A stretch of 64,000 bases of DNA from Apilactobacillus waqarii (lineage in GTDB: Bacteria; Bacillota; Bacilli; Lactobacillales; Lactobacillaceae): positions 124,001 to 188,000 of the forward strand of contig NZ_JAHQYH010000002.1 in NCBI RefSeq assembly GCF_019061205.1, written 5' to 3'. The position numbers were made by a program, and so were the translations under genes. This document shows positions 32,897 through 41,364 of this stretch, in pieces. The first letter of the stretch is position 1, and every line of letters starts with the position of its first letter. The notes under the pieces were generated by a model. That model saw nothing but the letters and a program-made list of their open reading frames with translations, made no database searches and was not told the origin of the DNA.

Positions 32897-34069
32897 TTAT
32901 GCTTTGATATCTGTATCGATGATAATTCGAACACGTGAATCGTTGATATTGAAGTCATCATGGATTTCTAGTAATTGGTTGAATGTTTCATCCTTAACAC
33001 CGCTAATGGACTTGTTTTCGATGTTATCCAATGTAATATCATCGTTAAAGTAGTCCTTGGCTAGTGCAAGGGAGAACTTAATCATATTGTCTGAATCAAA
33101 GAAGATTTTGTTCTTGTAGACGTCAAAAATACGGGTGTCGTATTCCAAACTGTCGTCATTGCTTAGTTGCCTGTCCTTTAATTCCAATGGACTCTTACCG
33201 GCTAATAATAGGTATGAGTGGCAGTTTGTTTCATTATTAATCAGTTTGTAGAATGTGAACGTCAATTGAGGTTCGATGTTTAGACCACAAACGTCATAGA
33301 TTTCTGCTCCCATATCGATTAAAGTGTAGCCTTCACCTAGCATCAATGAAAGTTGATTGTGTTCTTCAAATAATGGTAGGTGAGCGGGTAGGAATTCTTC
33401 GAAACTGGTTTGTTCAAAACCATGGTTAGAGTTGAATTCACGAATGCCGTTTAGCTTTTCGGTAGTGTCATCGGTTGGAAACATTTGTACATTGGCATCG
33501 TACTTATTTTCAATCTTATCGAAACTCATCTTCTTAAATGTTCCAATGGGACTATCGATTAGAGCATGGGACATTGATTGGCCAATTAAGTAGTCGGTAG
33601 CAAATATTGGATCCTTGCTATCTATTAAATCATTCATTTCTTCAATGGCCTTTTTAGCTGGCCCATAGAAACGGTCACCTTCAGTACTATTGTTTAAAGC
33701 TCGTTCCATTAATTCATTTGCTTCAGCAATGTTACCATTATTCATTAGAATTTTACCTAAGTAGTAATTAGCGGCAACGTATTTACGATCGTATAAGATG
33801 GCTTGTTGAAATAGATGTACTCCGGTAGGATCTAGTGTTGCTCCGGATTCTGTAAAAATAATTCCTAGTTTAGTTAAGATTTCAGAACGACTTGGGATTT
33901 TCCCTTCGATTTCTTCAGTAGTCATAACTCCTGCTGGATATTGTGAAATAGCAGAGCTTAGTAAAGAAATGGCGTCGTCTCGTTTATTATCATCGATACT
34001 TTGTGTAGCTAATTCGATGAATTTATTCAACTGTTGGGCTTTGTCTTTTCCCAATTCAATAGCGTCCAT
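32897..34069 (-). CDS. TPR-containing protein of unknown function
   Basis: The 390-residue soluble protein starts with helical TPR-like repeats (about residues 12-150; AANYYLGKILMNNGNIAEANEL is the clearest) and continues into an acidic mixed domain with no recognised family (residues 160-390). There is no signal peptide or membrane segment. Start supported by AGGAGTTTTAAA. It stands alone; function cannot be assigned. Confidence 0.65.
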   Translation of the reverse strand: MDAIELGKDKAQQLNKFIELATQSIDDNKRDDAISLLSSAISQYPAGVMTTEEIEGKIPSRSEILTKLGIIFTESGATLDPTGVHLFQQAILYDRKYVAANYYLGKILMNNGNIAEANELMERALNNSTEGDRFYGPAKKAIEEMNDLIDSKDPIFATDYLIGQSMSHALIDSPIGTFKKMSFDKIENKYDANVQMFPTDDTTEKLNGIREFNSNHGFEQTSFEEFLPAHLPLFEEHNQLSLMLGEGYTLIDMGAEIYDVCGLNIEPQLTFTFYKLINNETNCHSYLLLAGKSPLELKDRQLSNDDSLEYDTRIFDVYKNKIFFDSDNMIKFSLALAKDYFNDDITLDNIENKSISGVKDETFNQLLEIHDDFNINDSRVRIIIDTDIKA

Positions 34070-34193
34070 TTTAAAACTCCTGACTTAAATTTATATATAC
34101 ATTATAATCATTTTTGCAAAAATAAAAAACTTTACTATTAATATGGATTTATGTAATATTGAAGCTAATCAAATGGGGAAGTGAGGAGATAGA

Positions 34194-35048
34194 TTGAAAA
34201 ATATAAAATGGCTGGCTGCGATTGTCTTGCCATTGGTTGCTATAATGTGGTTTGTGCCAATTACAACACACGCAGAAAGCACCAATCCAACACCTACCAA
34301 AGAGTATGTTGTTGATGATTATGCCAATATATTGACTGATAAGACAAAACAATTGGTAATTAATAAAGAAAAAGAATATCAAAAAACTAAAACACAACCT
34401 CAGATTGTCATGATGACCGTGAAAAGTACCGGGAATCAAGATATCGACGGTTACTCCGATAGCTTGCTAGACAATGCTAGATGGAAGTTTGGTAAAAAGG
34501 GCTTGGACAATGGGGTATTAATCCTATTTGCCCAAAACGGTGGTAAGAACAATGTCCGTATCTCCACCGGATACGGTGTTGAAGACATCCTACCAGATGC
34601 TACCACCAATCAAATCCTACAGGCTAATAAGTCGTTATTGAAATCAAGCAACAACGACGAGATTAACCAAGGATTGGAAAATACTTTTAACCAAGTCGCA
34701 TCGATTTTAGATAAACGCTATGCCAATAAGTCTATAAGCTATGCCAAAGCAGAGGCTGAAAAAAATCATAATAATTCATTGGCCGGAATTTTATTGATAA
34801 TCGTTATTATCGTTATCGTTGGGACAGCTATTTGGATTGTAAAGAGCAATGGCGATGATGACGATAACCACCGCAACGGCGGTGGTGGCGGTGGTCGCTA
34901 TGATTCAGGAGATGCCTTCTTATTAGGGGCATTGCTTGGTGGCTTAGGCGGCTCCGGTAGAGGCGGTTCATTTGGTGGGGGCTCATCAGGTGGATTTAGC
35001 TCGTCTGGAGGCGGCGGAAACTTTGGGGGCGGAGGTTCCTCAATTTAA
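34194..35048 (+). CDS. TPM domain (YgcG-type) membrane protein
   Basis: The 284-residue protein has a signal sequence, a TPM (TLP18.3/Psb32/MOLO-1) domain at about residues 36-180 (VDDYANILTDKTKQLVINKE, RISTGYGVEDILPDATTNQI), a membrane helix near 198-216 and a glycine/serine-rich tail ending GGGSSI, the usual YgcG form. TTG start after GAGGAGATAGA. It is followed 16 bases later by lemA; TPM and LemA genes are regularly paired, normally in the opposite order. The pair is thought to act at the envelope, with unknown biochemistry. Confidence 0.85.
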   Translation: MKNIKWLAAIVLPLVAIMWFVPITTHAESTNPTPTKEYVVDDYANILTDKTKQLVINKEKEYQKTKTQPQIVMMTVKSTGNQDIDGYSDSLLDNARWKFGKKGLDNGVLILFAQNGGKNNVRISTGYGVEDILPDATTNQILQANKSLLKSSNNDEINQGLENTFNQVASILDKRYANKSISYAKAEAEKNHNNSLAGILLIIVIIVIVGTAIWIVKSNGDDDDNHRNGGGGGGRYDSGDAFLLGALLGGLGGSGRGGSFGGGSSGGFSSSGGGGNFGGGGSSI

Positions 35049-35064
35049 ATTAAGGAGATAAATT

Positions 35065-35676
35065 ATGATTGAAAATAAACCATTTTACAAAAAGGGCTGG
35101 TTCATATCACTAGCAGTTGTTATCGTTTTACTATTCGCTTTAATTGGTGGATTTATCAAGTCTGCTAACAGCATGGCTACCAGCGAACAAGGCGTTGAAG
35201 AACAATTAGGACAAGTTCAAACAGTCCTACAACGCCGTGCTGATTTAATCCCTAACTTGGTTAACGCCGTTAAGGGTCAACAAAAACAAGAAAAATCAGT
35301 ATATAGCGACATCACAAAGGCGCGTACTCAATACTACAATGCCAAGAACCAATACAATAATGCTAGTTCAACTTCTGACAAGGTAAATGCCCTAAATACT
35401 CAAGAACGTTCATTGAACATCTTGGTTGGATCAATTAAGGAAGCATACCCAAATCTTGCATCTAACTCAAACATGCAAACATTGATGGTTCAACTAGAAG
35501 GTAGTGAAAACCGCATCAGTGTTGAAAGAAACAGATACAACCAAGCTGCTAGAGCATACAACGACAAGATTGTTAAGTTCCCAGGTTCAATCGTTGCTGG
35601 TATGACTGGTCACAAGAAGGTTAACTACTTCACAGCTGATTCAAACGCTCAAAACGCACCATCAGTTAACTTCTAA
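35065..35676 (+). CDS. lemA: LemA family protein
   Basis: The 203-residue protein has an N-terminal membrane helix (residues 12-28), a short extracytoplasmic or cytoplasmic helical-bundle domain with VQTVLQRRADLIPNLVNAVK, the LemA hallmark, and RISVERNRYNQAARAYND later. Start supported by AAGGAGATAAATT. Forms a two-gene operon with the TPM protein. Confidence 0.9.
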   Translation: MIENKPFYKKGWFISLAVVIVLLFALIGGFIKSANSMATSEQGVEEQLGQVQTVLQRRADLIPNLVNAVKGQQKQEKSVYSDITKARTQYYNAKNQYNNASSTSDKVNALNTQERSLNILVGSIKEAYPNLASNSNMQTLMVQLEGSENRISVERNRYNQAARAYNDKIVKFPGSIVAGMTGHKKVNYFTADSNAQNAPSVNF

Positions 35677-35693
35677 TTATATATACGCAAAAA

Positions 35694-35730
35694 TAAAAAA
35701 CGTTGAGATAAATTTCTCAACGTTTTTTTA
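35694..35730. terminator. Bidirectional terminator
   Basis: AAAAACGTTGAGA pairs with TCTCAACGTTTTT; serves lemA and the convergent lipoprotein. Confidence 0.88.
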
Positions 35731-36375
35731 TTACTTCACGATATCGATAGCTTGATTAACTTTCTTAGCGTGAATTTGTGATAGTGATAGTTTGTTGTGT
35801 TTTTGACTGATAACGGACTTCTTAGTGTAGTTATCTTGAGTAACTACCAACAAGTCTTCGTTGTTGCCGTTATCGACTAATTGAAAGGCGTCCGGACTAG
35901 TTACAATAATTGTTTGATGTGGGCGAATTGGTTCGTTTTCCCAACTTTGTTCATAGCGATTCAATTTAGCTTGTTCATTCGCATTTTTGTTGGTGTAAGC
36001 AGATGAGTAGGCAAGTGGTTGATCTAGTTTCTTGTCCTTACCATCGATTTTAGCCGAAGCAAGTAGTTTTGTGTTGTTTACGATTTGGCCAGCGGTCAAC
36101 ATCTTGTCTGAATTGTTAGTGGCTTTGAAACTGTATAGAGCCATGTCGAAACGTTTCTTACCATTGTTATCATAGCTAGTACCGCGGTAGGTCTTATAGA
36201 AAGTAATGCTACCCTTTTTAGTAACCAATTTGGTTTGGTTGTTTTCGTTTACTAGTTTGACGTACTTAGTGGGTTTAGTTGATTGATCCGCTTTTTGATT
36301 AGTCTTGGAATTTGAACATGCGCTAAGTGTTACAACTGCTAATAAAGCAAATCCAATAATTGATAATTTTTTCAT
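35731..36375 (-). CDS. DUF5067-like lipoprotein
   Basis: The 214-residue protein has the lipobox VVTLSACSN and an extracellular immunoglobulin-like DUF5067 domain of the kind found in many Lactobacillales lipoproteins (MALYSFKATNNSDKMLTAG, IRPHQTIIVTSPDAFQL). Function unknown. Start supported by GGAGGCGCAAT. Monocistronic. Confidence 0.75.
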   Translation of the reverse strand: MKKLSIIGFALLAVVTLSACSNSKTNQKADQSTKPTKYVKLVNENNQTKLVTKKGSITFYKTYRGTSYDNNGKKRFDMALYSFKATNNSDKMLTAGQIVNNTKLLASAKIDGKDKKLDQPLAYSSAYTNKNANEQAKLNRYEQSWENEPIRPHQTIIVTSPDAFQLVDNGNNEDLLVVTQDNYTKKSVISQKHNKLSLSQIHAKKVNQAIDIVK

Positions 36376-36423
36376 ATTGCGCCTCCACGTAATTTATACA
36401 ACTTTATTTTAGCACTTTTCACC

Positions 36424-36460
36424 ACAAATAAAACGGCTACCCCCTGCGGATAGCCGTTAA
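36424..36460 (-). terminator. Terminator of brnQ copy 1
   Basis: AACGGCTA pairs with TAGCCGTT; on the minus strand it is followed by TTTTATTTG. Confidence 0.75.
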
Positions 36461-36473
36461 GTTTTTATTAAAT

Positions 36474-37850
36474 TTAAGCTTTTTTATGACCGGAAGTCTT
36501 GTAAATGATTAATCCGATGATGGCACCAACGATAGCTGGAATTACCCAGTCCATACCAATTGAGGCAAACGGTAAAATTTTTTGTTCCGCATTAATTAAA
36601 TTGCGGATGAAAGAGATGTTTGAGATAACTGGTGGGAAGGCTGCCAACATATCGAAGAATGCTGGGATTAGAGTGAAGATAATGGTGAATAGGTAAACAT
36701 TTCTATCTTTTTTAAATAGTGGTGAGCATAGTGCTAGGATGATTAATACAATCGCAAATGGGTATAGGAACATCAATACTGGAGTTGACCAAGTAATTAT
36801 AAGTGATAATCCTTCGTTTGCGATGATAAATGATACGAAACAGTTAAATGCTAACCATTGGTGGTATGAGAAACGAGGGAAGTGTTCGTGGAAATCTTGA
36901 GCGAATGCGGCAACTAAACCAACGGCTGTGGTAACACAGGTTAGAGTCATTAGTGTTGCTAGTAAGGCGTGTCCGGTGATTCCCAAGTAGTGACCCATGA
37001 ATTGATTAAAAGTAGTTCCACCGTCATCAGTGCTAATCTTAAATAGGTTCAATGAAGTGGCACCAATCCAGATTAGAATGATGTAGATGATTCCAACTAA
37101 TGCTTCTGAGATTAGACCAGCTCTGGCTGTTACCTTGGCATTGGATTTAGGGGATGTCTTACCCAGTTGGTTAACAGCGGAAACAACGGTAACCCCAAAG
37201 GCTAAACCAGCCAATGCATCCATGGTGTTGTAACCTTGTAAGAAACCATTGAAGAATGATTGATTTTGGTAAGCTTGAGTAACTGGTTGTGCTGAAGCAG
37301 CACCCATTGGATGTAAAAATGCCAATAGGAATGCTAGGAATAATAGTGCTAAGAATAATGGATTTAAAATCTTACCTAGGTTATCGATGATGCTTGAAGT
37401 TCGATATGATAGGTAGAATGTAGCAATGAAGAATAGTGCGGTAAAGATAAACATTGCTAGTTTGATGTAGTGATTGGGGATGAATGGTTGAATCCCAACG
37501 GTAAAGTTAACGCTAGCAGTTCTAGGTGTGGCAAACAATGGTCCCAATGTTGAATGAACTAATACTAAGAAAATAATTGCAAATACTGGTCCCAGTGGTT
37601 TGGCAATGTCGTATACTCCCTTTGCACGAGAGATACTTATGGATAGAACTGAAAGTAGTGGTAATAATACCCCGGATGCTAGAAAACCTAGCATGGCAGG
37701 TACCCAGTTGGCACCTGATAATTGACCCAAGTGAATTGGGAAGATTAGGTTACCCGCACCGAAGAATAGTGCGAATAACATTGAACCGATGATTAGATAT
37801 TGTTTGATCGACAATGGTTTTGTATTAATGTCTTTGATTTCGTTTTGCAT
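36474..37850 (-). CDS. brnQ: Branched-chain amino acid:cation symporter, copy 1
   Basis: The 458-residue, 12-helix carrier imports Leu, Ile and Val with H+ or Na+. BrnQ marks: LFALFFGAGNLIFPIHLGQL, GPLFATPRTASVNF, GYNTMDALAGLAFGVTVVSA and LTCVTTAVGLVAAFAQDFH. Start after AAAGGAGCACTTATT. Its leader holds a T-box whose specifier loop reads GAAA-GTA-T by comparison with copy 2, suggesting tRNA-Val sensing. The gap to the T-box terminator is about 90 bases. Confidence 0.93.
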   Translation of the reverse strand: MQNEIKDINTKPLSIKQYLIIGSMLFALFFGAGNLIFPIHLGQLSGANWVPAMLGFLASGVLLPLLSVLSISISRAKGVYDIAKPLGPVFAIIFLVLVHSTLGPLFATPRTASVNFTVGIQPFIPNHYIKLAMFIFTALFFIATFYLSYRTSSIIDNLGKILNPLFLALLFLAFLLAFLHPMGAASAQPVTQAYQNQSFFNGFLQGYNTMDALAGLAFGVTVVSAVNQLGKTSPKSNAKVTARAGLISEALVGIIYIILIWIGATSLNLFKISTDDGGTTFNQFMGHYLGITGHALLATLMTLTCVTTAVGLVAAFAQDFHEHFPRFSYHQWLAFNCFVSFIIANEGLSLIITWSTPVLMFLYPFAIVLIILALCSPLFKKDRNVYLFTIIFTLIPAFFDMLAAFPPVISNISFIRNLINAEQKILPFASIGMDWVIPAIVGAIIGLIIYKTSGHKKA

Positions 37851-37945
37851 AATAAGTGCTCCTTTAATAATTGTGTTCTTGATTTGTTATATGTGCTAAC
37901 TACTCACAACGTTTTTCATAACCATCATCTCCTTTTTTAAAGCAA

Positions 37946-38204
37946 TAAAAAAGCACCCTTAGTTCGTATTGAACCAAGGGTGCTTTGTGCACGGTACCAC
38001 CTTTAATTGCTAGACAAATAGTCTAGCCACTTCACGTACTAACATACGCTAACACTGTAATGGGTGTACCCAATATACGTTACTCTCCAACAGATTTCGG
38101 TATATAGCTCCAAAGATACTTTCGCAATTTAGTAGTTATCCCGTTTCCAGAAAGTAGGGACTCTCTTGAACTAGCTGAATTGTTACTCTGCTTTTTCATC
38201 GCTT
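37946..38204 (-). promoter_or_regulatory. T-box riboswitch leader of brnQ copy 1
   Basis: On the minus strand the leader shows, in order, GCGATGA kink-turn, GAGTAAC specifier-loop 5' side, AGAGAG with its apical stem, the specifier loop GAAAGTATCTTT (complement of 38112-38123), the invariant antiterminator AAAGGTGGTACC (GGTACCACC at 37993-38001) and a terminator AGCACCCTT/AAGGGTGCT with Ts. Aligning the specifier loop with that of copy 2 places GTA (Val; 38117-38119) at the codon position. The codon call is inferred from two sequences only. Confidence 0.93.
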
Positions 38205-38231
38205 TTTTAAACTGATTTATTGAATATAAAA

Positions 38232-38260
38232 AATATATCAGCAAAATTTATTAAAGTCAA
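38232..38260 (-). promoter_or_regulatory. Promoter of brnQ copy 1 T-box transcript
   Basis: TTGACT (complement of 38255-38260) and TATATT (complement of 38232-38237) with a 17-base spacer, just upstream of the T-box. Confidence 0.7.
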
Positions 38261-38263
38261 ATT

Positions 38264-38917
38264 TTATTTTAGAGAATCTAATTCATCGGTAGAAATGAAT
38301 TTCTTGTCTACTAATTCGGGATGACTTTGTTTATAGACATATTCCTTAATTGGTTGTTTGGTAGGAACTGATGTGTAAATCTTGAAATCAGTGAACTTGT
38401 CGGCGTTACTTGTGACCATCACGTTGTAACTTTCATCGCCGTTGACCTTAAGTGTTGCAGGCCAGTATGTGTTAATTTCGTATAATGATCTGATGTACAC
38501 GGCGTTAGTTGTACGATATCTTTCCATTACCAATGGACCGGGGCCAGATACTGGGTCGGTAGGGTGATCACCTCTAAAGATGTAGTCACCGACTTGAATC
38601 TTGGCTTGATTACCGTAGTACCAATTACCGTAGAAATCGTGGGTGATTGGTTTGTAAATTGGACTAGCGGGAATTGGAATAGTGTATTGCTTTGGTTGCT
38701 CTTTTGACTTAGCAGTTTCTTTTTTGCTGCTTGAACTAGATGACATAGAAGATGAACTACTGTTAGTTGATACAGTAGAAGTTGTTGCTTTTGAACTGCT
38801 TGATTCAGCAGTTTTATGGGTTTGATCGTTATGCTTAACGGATGCAAACGCCACTGTTCCTAGGATTAAAACAGCAACAATTGATATAATAGAAATGATT
38901 ACTTTTTTACTTTTCAA
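38264..38917 (-). CDS. Membrane-anchored extracellular protein with Ser-rich linker
   Basis: The 217-residue protein has one N-terminal membrane helix (VIISIISIVAVLILGTVAFA), a Ser/Thr-rich linker of about 45 residues, and an extracellular domain of about 130 residues with no recognised family (THDFYGNWYYGNQAKIQVGD, TSNADKFTDFKIYTS). The TTG at 38917 is chosen because AAGGGAAG lies seven bases before it and the helix then begins normally; a longer frame from ATG at 38953 has no site. Function unknown. Confidence 0.65.
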   Translation of the reverse strand: MKSKKVIISIISIVAVLILGTVAFASVKHNDQTHKTAESSSSKATTSTVSTNSSSSSMSSSSSSKKETAKSKEQPKQYTIPIPASPIYKPITHDFYGNWYYGNQAKIQVGDYIFRGDHPTDPVSGPGPLVMERYRTTNAVYIRSLYEINTYWPATLKVNGDESYNVMVTSNADKFTDFKIYTSVPTKQPIKEYVYKQSHPELVDKKFISTDELDSLK

Positions 38918-38962
38918 AATAGCACTTCCCTTCTTACTTAAGTATGTTATCACTCTTGGCCA

Positions 38963-38996
38963 ATAAAAAAAGAGTTGAACATTTCGCTCAACTCTG
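38963..38996 (-). terminator. Terminator of brnQ copy 2
   Basis: AGAGTTGA pairs with TCAACTCT; a long T-run follows on the minus strand. Confidence 0.8.
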
Positions 38997-39012
38997 ATTG
39001 TTTGTTTAAACG

Positions 39013-40389
39013 TTATTCTGTAACGGTTTGTAAATATTTTTTATTTGTGTACCAGTGACACATTAGGCCAAGTAGTAAACCAACGACCGCAAATGGAACC
39101 CAATCCATTCCGATTGATGCCAATGGAAGATAACTTTGTTGGAAGTTGCCGACCATCTTAGCGAATGCGCTTTGTGATACGACTGGTGGAAATGATGCTA
39201 ACATGTCCATTAATGCAGGCACAGTAGTTAATAATACGACCCAGAAGTAGACGACTGAATCACGTTTGAATAGTGGGGAGAATACTGATAGTAGGATTAA
39301 TACTATTGCGAATGGGTATAGGAACATTAGCATTGGAGTTGACCATTGGATGATGGTATCTAGCCCGAAGTTAGCAGTTAGAAATGATGCGACACACATT
39401 AGTCCTAACCATTGAACGTAGCTTAATGCTGGGAAATGTTTGTGGAAATCTTGCGCGAATGCGGCAACTAATCCCATAGCAGTAGTTAGACATGTAAGGG
39501 TTAGTAATGTTGCTAGTAGGGCGTGGCCAGTTGCACCTAGGTAGTAGGTCATTAGTTGGTTGAAGGCAACACCGCCATCTGCTGATGCCTTGAATTGACC
39601 AAGGGTAGTTGCACCCAACCAGATTAGGACAACGTAGATTAATCCAACCAATGCTTCGGCTAGAAAACCAGCTTTGGCAGTGACCTTGGCGTTGCTAAGT
39701 GGGTTAGTCTTACCAAGTTGGTTAACGGCGGTTACGACAGTAACACCAAAGGCAAGTCCGGCTAGGGCATCCATGGTGTTGTAACCTTCCAAGAAACCAT
39801 TGAAAAATGATCCACTTTGATAAGTGGCAGTGACTGGTTGGCTGCCCGCTGAACTCATTGGATGTAGGAATGCCAAGAAGAATACGACGAATAGTAATAC
39901 TAAAAAGATGGGATTCAATAATTTACCGACACTAGCCATGATTGATGATTCCTTGTATGAAAGAAGGAATGCGGCTAGAAAGAATAGAAATGAGAATACT
40001 AGCAAACCATAGTGCATAAAGTGACTTGGTAGTAATGGTTGAACACCGACTGCAAAAGGAACAGTAGCGGTACGAGGGGTACCAAATAGTGGTCCGATGG
40101 TGGCGTGGATTAATACCATGAATGCTAGTGCAAAGGTAGGTCCTAATGGTTTACCAACATCATAGACACCTTTTGAACGAGTCACACTGATGGCTAGAAC
40201 TGATAGTAAGGGTAATACCACTCCTGTGCACAAGAAACCAAGCATGGCGGTAAACCAATGAGCACCCGCTAGTTGGCCTAAGTGAAGTGGGAAAATTAAG
40301 TTACCAGCACCAAAGAATAGTGCGAATAAAAGTGAACTGACGACTAAGTATTGTTTTACTGATAATGGCTTTTTGTTTAAGTCTTCCAT
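39013..40389 (-). CDS. brnQ: Branched-chain amino acid:cation symporter, copy 2
   Basis: Same length (458 residues) and strongly similar to copy 1 throughout (LFALFFGAGNLIFPLHLGQL, GPLFGTPRTATVPF, GYNTMDALAGLAFGVTVVTA). It is an importer of branched-chain amino acids. Start after AAAGGAGATTTATT. Its own T-box reads GAAA-ATC-C in the specifier loop, which suggests tRNA-Ile sensing, so the two carriers may answer to different amino acids. The intervening gene at 38264 separates the copies. Confidence 0.93.
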   Translation of the reverse strand: MEDLNKKPLSVKQYLVVSSLLFALFFGAGNLIFPLHLGQLAGAHWFTAMLGFLCTGVVLPLLSVLAISVTRSKGVYDVGKPLGPTFALAFMVLIHATIGPLFGTPRTATVPFAVGVQPLLPSHFMHYGLLVFSFLFFLAAFLLSYKESSIMASVGKLLNPIFLVLLFVVFFLAFLHPMSSAGSQPVTATYQSGSFFNGFLEGYNTMDALAGLAFGVTVVTAVNQLGKTNPLSNAKVTAKAGFLAEALVGLIYVVLIWLGATTLGQFKASADGGVAFNQLMTYYLGATGHALLATLLTLTCLTTAMGLVAAFAQDFHKHFPALSYVQWLGLMCVASFLTANFGLDTIIQWSTPMLMFLYPFAIVLILLSVFSPLFKRDSVVYFWVVLLTTVPALMDMLASFPPVVSQSAFAKMVGNFQQSYLPLASIGMDWVPFAVVGLLLGLMCHWYTNKKYLQTVTE

Positions 40390-40507
40390 AATAAATCTCC
40401 TTTAAAAATTGTATGTGTTTGAATTGAATCGCTATGTGTAAAATATCAATCGGACTATCCACGCCATCATCTCCTTTTTTATGTATTAATTAACTGATTG
40501 TGGGGCA

Positions 40508-40763
40508 CAAAAAAACGCCCTTAATCTAACTTTACAATTAGACTAAGGGCGTCATTCGACACGGTACCACCTTACATTCATAGCTTAAAAAAGCTACCTT
40601 GACGTACTAACATACGCTGACGCTGTAAGGGGCGCTCCCCATGCACTTTACTTTTTGTTCAGTACATCGCTCGAAAGGGATTTTCATAACCTGATCAACG
40701 CTTCCTTTCACCAGTCGAAGCTCGCTTTGGTTGATGGCAGTTATTACTCAACTTTCTCATCGC
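40508..40763 (-). promoter_or_regulatory. T-box riboswitch leader of brnQ copy 2
   Basis: On the minus strand: GCGATGAG kink-turn, GAGTAAT, stem I, specifier loop GAAAATCCCTTT (complement of 40674-40685), the invariant AAGGTGGTACCGTG, and terminator ACGCCCTTA..TAAGGGCGT with seven Ts. By alignment with copy 1 the specifier is ATC (Ile; 40679-40681). A 75-codon ORF on the plus strand across this region is not a gene. Confidence 0.93.
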
Positions 40764-40781
40764 AATCGTTTATTTGTCATT

Positions 40782-40810
40782 ATATTAAAACTGGATTAGA
40801 AAAAAGTCAA
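40782..40810 (-). promoter_or_regulatory. Promoter of brnQ copy 2 T-box transcript
   Basis: TTGACT (complement of 40805-40810) and TAATAT (complement of 40782-40787), 17-base spacer. Confidence 0.65.
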
Positions 40811-40948
40811 ATAAAATTGGTAAAGAAGTTTAACCAATTTTATACTTTTCTTAAGAAACCACTTGAAACGACAGTGATATAATATTAATATACTATAAAC
40901 CAAATAATAGCTGTCAATTTTTCAGTATGCATAGAGGAGATATATACA

Positions 40949-41263
40949 ATGAAGATTGATAATTATGTTCCAAAGAATCAACGAAGAGAAGTTTCTGACA
41001 AACGAATTCGTAATCTAAAAATTATGAGTAAAGTGGCTATCTTTACTTCATCACTAATGTACATTGCTTACATTCCAGAAATTATGCAAAACTTTTCTGG
41101 TAACCCAGTTAGCCCAATTCAACCATTTGTTGCCACTATTAACGCTACCTTGTGGACACTATATGGTTGGTTTAAGACCTACAAAGATTGGCCTTTAATT
41201 ATTTCAAATGTTCCGGGAGTTATTTTTGGTTTAATAACACTTGTTACAGTGTTTATTCATTAA
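40949..41263 (+). CDS. SemiSWEET-type sugar transporter
   Basis: The 104-residue protein has three membrane helices after a basic N-terminal stretch of about 28 residues. The PQ-loop-like motif YIPEIMQNF in helix 1 and SPIQPFVATINATLWTLYGW in helix 2-3 match bacterial SemiSWEETs, which dimerise to make one sugar pore. It likely equilibrates glucose or sucrose; the substrate is not shown. Start after AGAGGAGATATATACA. Confidence 0.85.
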   Translation: MKIDNYVPKNQRREVSDKRIRNLKIMSKVAIFTSSLMYIAYIPEIMQNFSGNPVSPIQPFVATINATLWTLYGWFKTYKDWPLIISNVPGVIFGLITLVTVFIH

Positions 41264-41278
41264 AAAAGGCTTATGACG

Positions 41279-41307
41279 ACAGATCGAAAAAACGGTCTGT
41301 TTTTTTG
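41279..41307 (+). terminator. Terminator after the SemiSWEET gene
   Basis: ACAGATCG pairs with CGGTCTGT around six As, then seven Ts. Confidence 0.8.
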
Positions 41308-41318
41308 TTTGCAAAAAA

Positions 41319-41337
41319 GAACGTTTGTTCGTATAAT
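41319..41337 (+). promoter_or_regulatory. SOS (LexA/DinR) box over the promoter of the polymerase cassette
   Basis: GAACGTTTGTTC followed by G matches the Gram-positive consensus CGAACnnnnGTTCG at 9 of 10 fixed positions. It directly abuts the -10 box TATAAT at 41332-41337, so bound LexA would block transcription. Confidence 0.8.
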
Positions 41338-41364
41338 ATATTTTACTGAAAGGAGGAACCCAAA

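Noticed and set aside
34149-34439. 96-codon minus-strand ORF opposite the TPM gene
   Set aside because: Shadow of the TPM coding frame; no binding site or family.
40655-40882. 75-codon plus-strand ORF
   Set aside because: It lies inside and across the T-box leader of brnQ copy 2 on the opposite strand; no binding site.
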